Under the pieces are notes generated by a model. That model made no database searches and was not told where the DNA came from. It saw only the letters and a program-made list of their open reading frames with translations. This document shows positions 55,747 through 64,000 of a DNA stretch of 64,000 nt, piece by piece. How positions within the stretch are numbered: the stretch's first letter is position 1; every line of letters begins with the position of its first letter. A program made the position numbers and the translations under genes. The stretch spans positions 311,321,118 to 311,385,117 of the forward strand of contig NC_081408.1 in assembly GCF_030272615.1 (NCBI RefSeq), read 5' to 3'. Source of the DNA: Cryptomeria japonica (Eukaryota > Streptophyta > Pinopsida > Cupressales > Cupressaceae).

Positions 55747-58700
55747 TCAAGATGTCAGTAGAGTTTGTAGTTTCAACCTTGTAATTGGGTAGTTACAATT
55801 TGAAAAAAGATCTCCCAAAATCAAGTTTGTACTGTCCATAAACTTTTTGCTATCCTTTATTGTTGTCTCTGTTCTCTTCACCGTACTGGTGAGATGCTAC
55901 AAATGCTCTGCCATTGTTTTGCTTCCCTATATTAGTGCCTCAAATACTTCCTTCCGTAGAGATGCTAGATAGTCCAATCTTGGACTTAGTTTTGATCTCA
56001 AATGTTTTGCCTTATTCACTATTCTTTCTTTCTCTCTTTCTAATTTGAGTAGTTCTTCCTCAAAATTTGTTATCTTCTCCTCAGAAATTGATAGTGTATC
56101 AAGTGAGTTGACAGAACTATCTGCAAGTTTATTGATCTCATCCTATACCTTGCTCATTTTCTTGTCTATATCTATAGTCAAAAAGTTTGTTTTATAGGTA
56201 TCTTTGTATAGATTTTTGTACTCTTTCAACAAATTACATAATTCTGGTAGAAGTGTGTCAAAATATCTTTTACACTTCTTTATTTGCTCATCAAAGAATT
56301 TCTATTTTTCAACTTCTACTTTATCCTTCACTGACTCTTCTTTTATTTTCTCAATGTTTTCTGAGATATATTTACATAGTGTATCAAGTTGTCCTAAAGA
56401 ATCTTTATTGTCTATATTACAGTTGGGAGCAATTACCTTCAAAATTCGTATGGTATCATCAATTGCTTTGTAAGCTTGTGAGTTGCAGTCGGTTATTTTC
56501 TTGATAGAATCTAGTAGTACCTTAGTCACATTAGTTGATTTGAAACTTGATGATGAATCAACAATCTGAGTACCGGTGGAAGTAACCAAGCTTGTATTGA
56601 CCTCTGGTAGGTCTGTCTATGTTTGCATTTCTTTAAGCAATGGTTTTTCACTAGTTGCTGGTGGCACTATTTCCTTTTGTACCTGTTCCTATTCTGGAGC
56701 CTTTTTCTTTGTTTGTTCCTCTATTTGTTGCATTGCCTCAGTTTGTGTCTAAGTCTCTACCTTTTGTTCTTTATCTTTCATCGGTTTCTCCTGTGAGTTA
56801 TCAGTTTGCTCAGCTACCGGAGGCTCACTAGCCATATCTATCTTATCTGTTGTATCTTTGTCTACCACTATGTTCATCTTTTGAGTATCAACATCCATAG
56901 TATATAAAACTTCAGGATTAGGATTATCATCCTCTACATCCATACTATCAGCTGCTAATTGATCTTTAGTAGTTGTTGATTTTACCGGTGGAGTAATTAA
57001 AGGAGATGGGGGTAAGTTGTCTCTAACCTTGATACTAGGTGGTCCACCAACTTTTCCTTTCCCCTTGTCTCTATCTTTCTGATAAAATTTTATGGGTTTG
57101 GGGTTCCTGTACTCTTCTTGTTTTTCTTTCACAACTAGGAATATATCCCATCCATTTTCTGTCTCCTTTGTTACCTCATTAACTCTTCCTACCATTAAAG
57201 CAGTGTGCCGGTGTGTAGTAGAAAATACTGTCTGGTTGGCTTGAGCAATTAGGTCATCAATTTCTTGGGGAGAGTTTACTGGATATACAGTAAGTAGCTT
57301 TTCAATCTTTATTTTCTTATCTAGTTCTATCACTACTTGTCTTCTTGCTTCTAGTCTTTTGAATAGTTTATCAGGAATTTCATTGACTACTTCCATCAAA
57401 AATTTCTTGTACATATCCATATGAAATATAACACTATTTTCAAATTGCTCTTTTTCATCAGTTGTTAGAGTGTCATATATTTTCTCTATGTTCTTGAATT
57501 TACCTTCCTTTGTGATTTCATTCAGTAGTATATCAAGAGGGGCCAAGTCTTTGTTTGTCCTTTTCTTCTTATTGGGTGTTAGTTTCTTCTTTGGTGTGGC
57601 CTTTCTTACCGGAGATCTCACTGCTTGTTGTTTTTGCCTTGTCCTCCTGAGTGAGGGTGTGGTTGCCGGTGAGGGATCTCTTTTTCTTACAACTCTTTTG
57701 AAAGTTGCAGGCATGTCACTCTCTAAAGAAGTACCTATCGGTGATAGGTGAGTTTTAGGTTGTGGAGTTGCTAACTCATCTTTTGTTATACTGGTTTTCT
57801 TCAGTACATATTCTTTGATGGCTTTTGCTTGTCTGGAACCTTTCCATACAATTGCCTTAACCTTTTTCACTCTTTTCTCTTATTGTATTTGGCTTTCAAT
57901 GGTTTTTGCACTACCAAATACTTCTTCCTTACGTTCTCTGGGGGCTTCCAGAAGTGCTTTAGCATATGTTTCAACTATGTGATCATTTGTTTCATAGCCC
58001 ATCTCGGTTACCCAAATTGTCCTTGGGCTGACTGCTTCCATCCAAATTTCATCCTTTTTGATGACAAAGCATATTTCATCTTTGTATTTGTCTACAATCT
58101 TCTGTGATAACCTTATTCTTTTCTTCATTTTGGCCTTTAATGCTTGGAAAAAGTCATGAATATTGTTTTCCTTGTTCTCACCCATGTTATTGAATAGTTT
58201 TGTTAATTGTTTGCCTATCGGTATATCATATCCAAGTTCTTTGTAACCTATACCAGGAACCTATTTTGTTATGTGTAGCATCAGACATACTAACAGATTT
58301 CCAAACCTAAAAGTTCCTTTCTTGTCCTTCTTGGTCTTTCCAAGGTTGTCAATTAATTCATCTTTTAACCACTCACATATGTCAATTTTTGCATTTTCAA
58401 TGACCATGTCATAAGCACTCTTAATGCATAAGCTTGAAATTGAATTAAGTCTATTTGCATGAGTAGCTTTATATCCTAATATCATGCTGATGAATCTCAC
58501 ATTGATATCTGTTACATCATTAACTCTTAGGGACCTCTTGTCGAATGTTGCACCAGTTAGGTTTATAACTAGGTCATTGGAAACCTTCTTGGTTTTATCT
58601 GGCCTTTTACTAGTGGTCGGTAACCCTGTGACAACTTTCACAGCTTCCTTGGTGATCTTGTGGACTACATCCAACCAAAAAAACTCACCATGTACCCTGC

Positions 58701-59049
58701 TTTAGACTATCCTAATCACATCCTTGGGAAATTTAGGAATGCTAAGGATCTCTGTAAATCCGAGGGTCTCAATGATCTTGTGTTCATCTTTTACATTGCC
58801 GGTTTTATCACATATCATAGTTTTAAACATGGTTTTAATTTCTTCATCTCCTAACTCTTCAATGTTTCAGTGGATGTACATTCTGGGGTCTTGAGCATAA
58901 ACAACTCCCTTAGGAATTTGAGAAAAAGCACCTAAGGTATCATCTTTCTTTGCTACCTCAAGAACTAACTGAAACATGGGCCTAGGTCTTTTTATCACTT
59001 CAACAATAGTAGGGTTTGCTATGTATTCAATTGCAGAGGTGGATGCCAT
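55747..59049 (-). pseudogene. Element A ORF2 (unknown, about 1,100 codons, single frame)
   Basis: ATG at 59049 opens MASTSAIEYIANPTIVEV; stop at 55749-55747. The whole length stays in one frame with stops at only a few positions (for example before 58680, at 58259 and near 56300). N-terminal domain: YIHCNIEEL-like start, HKITKEAVKVVTGL, NVRFISMILGYKATHANRLN, FRFGNLLVCLMLHITK, PGIG, and ICFVIKKDEIWMEAVSPRT with VTEMGYE. Basic linker with KKKLTPNKKKRTNK (nuclear-localisation-like), a helical module, an acidic/Thr-rich part and a coiled-coil C-terminus. Best copy for defining the protein. No known catalytic motif. Confidence 0.82.
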
Positions 59050-59600
59050 GATTAAATACCTTTTACTTCCTTAGGATGGATGATTGTTTGGAGTGTTCTT
59101 GCTTCTTGCTCGAAATGCCTTAGCTCAGAGTTTTCATGCTCTTCGTAAATTTGAAATCTCGGTGAAATGAAATGGAGCCAAAACCTTGATTATATAGTGT
59201 CTATTTGCTATCTACCACATTAATTGCATGCCAGTTAAGTATTCACTTAACACTGTTTGTCAGTAATAAGTAATTTCCAACTTCATATCTCTAACCGAGG
59301 GAATAACAGCACATGTATCAATAGATTGCCAAACCCTCAAGGAAATTTTCTTCAATTTGATGAAGAACTTCCTGCCGGTGGAGCACTGCTCTATCCTTCT
59401 GGTGAAGCATCACCCTGTTCTACCAGTGAAGCATTGGTTGGTTCTACCGGTGGAGGAGTATTCCCAATATTTAGATCAGCTTTTCTAATCCATTGTTTTG
59501 ACAATTCTTGCTTAACCTCTTCAACCTTTTCTTTACCTTTCAAGCTAGAACTTTTGTTTTCTACCAGTGTTTCTTTACTTCTACAGAATTTAGCAATACG
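59050..59600 (-). other. Element A spacer and ORF1 C-terminal tail
   Basis: The part next to 59600 still reads as the Lys-rich ORF1 tail (knuckle four lies at about 59625-59580). The rest, about 450 bp, has no recognised gene. Confidence 0.5.
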
Positions 59601-60509
59601 CCCAATCTAGTTACATGCATAACAAGTTACATTATTTTTTTGAATAGCTTTCCCATAACCTATGCTGGTTTGTTTTCTACATTGATTAGATAAATGTCCA
59701 GATCTTCCACAAATATAAAATCTTACATTCATTTTGCAGTTTTCAGAATTGTGACCTACTTTGTTGCATTTAGAACATTGACCGGTGGGTGTGTTGATAT
59801 TCTGATAATTTCTAGATCTACATTCATTTGCTCTATGACCATACTTATTACAGTTAAAGCATTTTCCATTGAATTTATAAGCATTAGGTTGTCTTACCGG
59901 TTTGCTGTGATCCTGAGTATTTGCAGTATCGGAGCTTTCACCAACTTCAAAGCCAATTCCAAAAGTGTCACTTTTAGGTTTTTGATTCTTCAGCAAGGTG
60001 CCAAGTTCCTCTGAGCTTTTCTTGAATTTTTCTTTATGTTGATTTGTAGTTTCTAATTCTCTTTCTAAGACTTCTTTTTGTCTCATCAGTTCATTTGAGT
60101 CATTCTGAGTATGCATCAAATCTATCTTTAACATGTTATTTTCATAGCTAAGTCTTGTGTTCTCATTTGCTGCATCACTTAGTCTTCTGGTCAATTCTTC
60201 TTCATTCTTCTTTCTATCCTCAATCTCTTTGCAAAATCTCATAGTCATATTTTGCATTTCATTCTTTGTTGTCATGATCTCTTATTTCAACTTTCTTATC
60301 ATATCATTAAGTGATTCCTTTTCATCATTCTCATTTTGCAATTTTTCACAAAGTGCTCTTATCTTATTTCTTGCAATAGTAAGATTTTCTTGAAGTGCCT
60401 GAATGATGTCCTCAGCTGCCCTTAAATCATCTTCTAGTTTGATATTTTTCAATTTTTCTATATTATAGTCTGTAAGAGCTCCTTCTAGTTGCTTCAGCAG
60501 ATTTTCCAT
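59560..60509 (-). pseudogene. Element A ORF1: coiled coil plus four CCHC knuckles
   Basis: ATG at 60509 (MENLLKQLEGALTDYN), one TAA near 60283, otherwise one frame to 59607. Coiled coil, then CFNCNKYGHRANEC, CSKCNKVGHNSENC, FYICGRSGHLSNQC (first Cys lost) and a fourth knuckle, C-Y-A-C-N-stop-I-G-R-I-A-K-F-C (His read as Arg). Same order and spacing as B. Confidence 0.87.
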
Positions 60510-60565
60510 CTTTACCAGTGTCAATATCTTCCTCAAGCTATTAAGATTTTGAAAATAGAGGACCA

Positions 60566-60580
60566 GGCTCTGATACCAAT
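60566..60580 (-). promoter_or_regulatory. Element A primer-binding site
   Basis: Minus sense ATTGGTATCAGAGCC directly after the LTR; exact initiator Met-tRNA type. Confidence 0.88.
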
Positions 60581-61377
60581 TGTGAGGGATCCCACAGATA
60601 GTGAGAGGGGGGGGGTGAATCAATATCTAACCGGTGAATGGAATTTCTTAACTTAAAACATGCAGAACATAATATAACAGTGTACTGGTATGCAAGAAAT
60701 AATGCAATAAATAGAATCAAGAACATCCACATGAAAAGAACACCATAACACAAGATTTTAACGAGGAAACCCAGTGTGGGAAAAACCTTGGTGGGATTTG
60801 TGACCCACAATATTCACTCACTGGCCAATAAGAGAATATTACTTACAATAGGGGCTTGCACATGTAGGAAGGCCAACTACCTAGAGCTCACTACTCAATG
60901 GGAAGTCTCACTGACCTACAATAAGGATTATACAAATCCAATATCTTGTATTGCTTTACAATAGCATCTTCAATGCCAGATTCAGTACTGGTTCCTGTTT
61001 TGTTCTTTACATATACCCCTTAACCTATATTTCGCACAATAGGTCTGCTTAATATTTTTCTTTTTTGCTTATATCTCCTATATCTAATGTCTACAATGAT
61101 CTATCTTATATATAAGAGTCATTTGACGATTTGCCAAGTCGGCTTACACATTTTTACAATAATAAACAAAATATAATATAACAAGATCATGTTGGCCTCT
61201 GTGCCAGTATACTTCCTTTCTTCTGTGCTAGTGTCAGTGTCTTGAGTGCTGGTGTAGAGTGTGATCTATTGATGCCGATATAATGCCTTTGCTAGTGCCT
61301 TAAGATTGCAAGGTTGCCATCAATGACAAAACCTTCAATCACATAGAATGTCTCATTGGAGTGTGCATATGCCAATA
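60581..61377 (-). repeat. Element A 5' LTR
   Basis: 797 bp, matches 54771-55566. Its outer terminus reads TATTGG where TGTTGG is expected, one G-to-A change. Confidence 0.93.
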
Positions 61378-61382
61378 GAATT

Positions 61383-61630
61383 CAGTGGTGATAGTGGACC
61401 AAATTTAGAAAGATGATGTCCTGAGAAGAAATCAAATGAGATTGAGGAGATTTTGGAAAGTAGAGTTGGTAAGAGCACGCAATGCAGATAATACAGAGAA
61501 TTTCTTATGAAGTGGAAAGACAGACCAGTGGAAGATTCCACTTAGATATCTCAAGATAAGATAGACTATCTTGGTTTTCTTCTAGCCACACCTATGTGAG
61601 GGACTTGTTTTTCAAATAACTCTAGATGTC
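61383..61630 (+). pseudogene. Chromovirus chromodomain
   Basis: Frame pieces IEEILESRVGKSTR and YREFLMKWKDRPVEDST near 61440-61540 match the chromodomain at the integrase C-terminus of chromoviruses, which targets integration to marked chromatin. One frameshift lies near 61480, and TAG stands where Trp is expected in the ST(W) motif. LTR follows within 90 bp. Confidence 0.85.
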
Positions 61631-62400
61631 TAATGCAGGAGCATCCATGGTTCATTGGAAATCTTGCATCAACCAAAAATATTTGTTTTTTGTTTCTTCT
61701 TTAGTTCAGTTTCTTTGTTTCACTTTGGACACCTCCGAGTTGCTCATTTTTCAATGTCGAGCTCGATTTAGCATGTATACATGTTCTTGTACTTGGATCC
61801 TGGATCTCAGATCATTTGGATCTTTTTCCAAAAGGATTTCTCTTCCAGAATGTCTGTCAGTTTTCAGTTTCTAGACCAGTTTGAACCTTAAAGCCTAGAT
61901 GGTGTTTCCTTACCTTGCAGAGCATCTCCTTTATTTTTGGAGCTATTTGACACATCATACAATATTCCCATATTCTTGCCCAACCTTCCTTTTGGTCTAC
62001 ATCTCATTTTAGTTCCTTTCTAGAGGATTTTCTTCATTCTTGGGGTCGACCTATTTGCATGCCTTGGGGATTGTATTATTTCTCGACTGACCTGAATGTG
62101 TTATGGATGCTATATATTGACATATAGATCCTAGATAGTTATTTAGAGATGGTAGATGATGATCAGATAGATATAGATCAAATTTTGAACATCTCTCAGG
62201 TTCTGGATTGTATGTTTTGTAATAAGGTTTGTTAGCCTATTTGTAGCCTGGATGTTGCCAACTAGTTGTACTTGAATTCATAATATAATCAAGAATCAAT
62301 CTGGCATTCTATTTATTATTTGTTGTTGTTATTATTGTGTTGATCTTGTTGTATGATCCAAACAATCCACTTTAAGGACCATCGTGTCATGGTTACATTA
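61631..62400 (+). repeat. Chromovirus 3' LTR
   Basis: 770 bp matching 10875-11650 with many substitutions. No purine-rich tract could be recognised just before it. Confidence 0.88.
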
Positions 62401-63271
62401 TTGTTGTGGCAATTCGTGATGCTTGTGGATGTTTATGGATCGTATGCCTTTTGTGTTGGTGGTTTGCATTGATCGTTGTGCTTGTAATTGATTATTTTCT
62501 CTGGTATATTTATGTTCTTCATGTTCTTGGCCAACCAGATGCTTGTAGCATGTTGCAGATGTTCATGGCGTAATTTTTGGAGGTGTAACATGTTTGAGGT
62601 GAAATATTTGGGTTCGTGCTATGTCTTGACCGATATTTCTTGGTTTGCGTATAATTTTGTTTTGAGTGTGGTTGTATTTTTGTAATTAGGCGATGAGTGT
62701 TGAGCCGACCTTATTGATTTCTCCAAGGTTGATGTCATGTATAAATAATTGTAATATCTTTGTATTTTGATATGATGGTGGTAATTGCGAGTGAGTGGAT
62801 GAGTGTGTATGTGCACTAAATGTAGACAACTTTCGGAGGAAGAGAAGAAGTGTGAAGAAGATACTTGTTTTGTGATTCAAAGGGATTTAACCAAGCATTA
62901 AGGAGATGCTATTTCTCAGCTCATGATTTGTAGATGTAATATGTTATTGATGTAGGCAGTGAGCCTCTCTATTTTGGTAGTATGCCTTTTTGTTTTGAGA
63001 AGTGAAGTCTAGGTAGTGTTCTTGAATGCATGTGCATTCCCCATTGTAATACTTCTAATAAAGTATACCTCTTTTGTGGGTTCATCCCCACCATGGATTT
63101 TCCCTTGACTGGATTTTCCACATTAAAATCTTCAGGTTATGTGTGTTTATGTTGTGTTTCTAATTTATGCCTTCATGTTTTATTATCAAATCTGAGAATA
63201 AGTTTAAATTGTGTAAGTTTTTGTGACAACTGATTCATCCCTCCCTCTCAGTTGTCTACCCTATTTCAATA
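62401..63271 (+). repeat. Outer solo LTR, right part
   Basis: Continuation of 10379-10874. 63060-63250 shows the Copia LTR 3' pattern in plus sense (CCATGGATTTTCCCTTGAC, GATTTTCCACATTAAAATC, then GATTCATCCCTCCCTCTCAG). Open frames here are chance. Followed by TTTTA. Confidence 0.65.
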
Positions 63272-63276
63272 ATTTT
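63272..63276. repeat. Target-site duplication TTTTA, right copy
   Basis: Partner of 10374-10378. Confidence 0.85.
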
Positions 63277-63507
63277 TATTCCAATATCTGAACTTAATCT
63301 CATAAGACAAATGGATTATTTACAAACAGTAGTAGCTTCCATATACTCTACTTCAATAGTGGATAAAGTAATAACAACTTGTCACTTACTCATCTAATAT
63401 ATTGCACCACCAAATAAAGAAAAAGAATAAGCACTGGTGGATCTTCTACTATCAATATCACCTACCCAGTCTAAGTCCACACAACCATGAATATCAGGGG
63501 AAATCAC
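63277..63507 (-). pseudogene. Copia Z polyprotein, N-terminal RNase H half
   Basis: PDIHGCVDLDWVGDIDSRRSTSAY, FSLFGGAIY and ITLSTIEVEYMEATTVCK are the conserved N-terminal half of Copia RNase H with its catalytic Asp and Glu. Stops at expected Trp/Gln/Glu positions. It runs leftward into the insertion at 63276. On the right it is cut by another LTR at 63508. Confidence 0.9.
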
Positions 63508-64000
63508 TATTAGACACAATCCACCACTGAGAGGGGGTGAATTAGTGGTTCTCAAACTTTTCCCTTTAACTACCCTTATGAAATTATGTTGATTAACAAA
63601 TCTAGATGAATGCAGACTTACCAATTAGTGAGGAGACTAAACACAAAAGCATACACACAAAGGGACATCACATAACACTTGTATGTACGAGAAAAACCCA
63701 AGATGGGTGAAACCTTGGTGAGAAATGTTGTTGGAGTCTATTACTCCAATATAACCTCACAATGAATCTTTGTTACAATGTTTAGGGCACCAACCCAAGG
63801 AGAACCAACCCCTAACTTGTTTATGGGATACAACCCAAAGGAGCTACAACCCCTACACCAAGCTACAAATCAGTCACCACAATAAACTTTCAAATAAAAA
63901 AGTAATATCCTAGTTACAAAAGAGTTTTGCAACCTCTGCACATAACTTCCTTCTGTCGGTGAGACACCTTCTCTGCTACACCAGTTCACCACTACCGTTC
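63508..64000 (-). repeat. Partial Copia-type LTR running off the window
   Basis: Minus-sense end GGATTGTGTCTAATA (decayed CTAACA) at 63508, with CACCCCCTCTCAGTGG near 63525 and the GGTTTCACCCATCTTGGG block near 63700. It interrupts Copia Z. Element identity and its second LTR lie outside the window. Confidence 0.7.

Larger units (their letters stand above)
54771..61377 (-). mobile_element. Element A: non-autonomous Copia-like LTR element (ORF1 + ORF2)
   Basis: LTRs 54771-55566 and 60581-61377. Flanks AAATT (54766-54770) and GAATT (61378-61382) are a duplication with one difference. PBS, ORF1, ORF2 and polypurine tracts in order; 6.6 kb. ORF2 keeps one frame for its whole length. It splits the chromovirus between integrase and chromodomain. 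Confidence 0.92.
10875..62400 (+). mobile_element. Ty3/gypsy chromovirus, split by three insertions
   Basis: LTRs at both ends, a Met-tRNA-type primer-binding site, and Gag, protease, reverse transcriptase, RNase H, integrase and a C-terminal chromodomain in this order on the plus strand. Without Gypsy I, Q and A it is about 5.5 kb, a normal chromovirus size once a deletion in reverse transcriptase is allowed for. LTRs differ at many positions, so it is older than Gypsy I and B. Its own target duplication could not be identified. Confidence 0.92.
10379..63271 (+). mobile_element. Nested insertion block interrupting Copia Z
   Basis: A 52.9-kb block bordered by TTTTA duplications. Its outermost layer is a Copia-type LTR in plus orientation, starting TGTTGG at 10379. 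It is split by the chromovirus into 10379-10874 and 62401-63271, together about 1.37 kb. Only one LTR's worth of sequence and no internal genes belong to this layer, so it is best read as a solo LTR that later received the chromovirus. The right terminus (…CAATAAT) is not a clean CA. Confidence 0.75.

Noticed and set aside
62488-63233. Small ORFs to the right of the chromovirus
   Set aside because: Inside the outer LTR; AT-rich chance frames without family resemblance.

Overview
This window is intergenic DNA from a large, repeat-rich plant genome. Nearly every recognisable protein is a plant transposable-element protein: an L1-type LINE with plant RNase H, Copia and Ty3/gypsy chromovirus polyproteins, and a plant mobile domain. 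No host gene, rRNA or tRNA gene was recognised. The density, size and nesting depth fit a very large genome, possibly a gymnosperm, but the species cannot be fixed from this sequence.

Layout. 1-934 is an AT microsatellite and unassigned flank. 935-7380 is a decayed but structurally complete LINE on the minus strand (ORF1, then ORF2, joined by an ATGA overlap). 7583-10378 holds two copies of a Copia LTR with a LINE reverse-transcriptase scrap between them, then the C-terminal half of a Copia RNase H (minus strand). The N-terminal half of that RNase H lies 53 kb away at 63277-63507. Between the halves sits one nested insertion, 10379-63271, flanked by the 5-bp duplication TTTTA. Removing it puts the RNase H halves back in one frame.

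Inside that insertion is a split Copia-type LTR (10379-10874 and 62401-63271). Within it is a plus-strand chromovirus (LTRs 10875-11650 and 61631-62400), which is itself broken by three elements: (i) Gypsy I, 12256-20174, duplication CAGAT, with Gag and protease only; (ii) element Q, 20455-51901, duplication AGAGG; (iii) element A, 54771-61377. Q was in turn hit by an autonomous-type Copia (P, about 21118-38624) inside its 3' LTR and by element B (44063-50713, duplication AATTA) next to its primer-binding site. P was hit by Gypsy II (22901-35737, duplication CTTCA). That makes about six layers.

The most unusual content is shared by Q, B and A. Each has Copia-like LTRs, a Met-tRNA-type primer-binding site and repeated polypurine tracts, but no protease, integrase, reverse transcriptase or RNase H. 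Each instead encodes ORF1 (a long coiled coil followed by four CCHC zinc knuckles, with no recognised capsid domain) and ORF2 (about 1,100 codons with a conserved N-terminal domain of unknown function, a lysine/arginine-rich linker and a coiled-coil C-terminus). Three copies at three sites, two with exact target duplications and one with a one-base mismatch, indicate a trans-mobilised family. P has related LTR ends and polymerase genes and is a plausible helper type. Two further non-autonomous elements, Gypsy I (a hairpin-repeat array in its LTRs) and Gypsy II (an antisense plant mobile domain ORF), share one primer-binding-site type.

Decay is mostly by in-frame stop codons that read as C-to-T changes (CAG, CAA and CGA to stops), with few frameshifts, as expected for methylated, silenced repeats.
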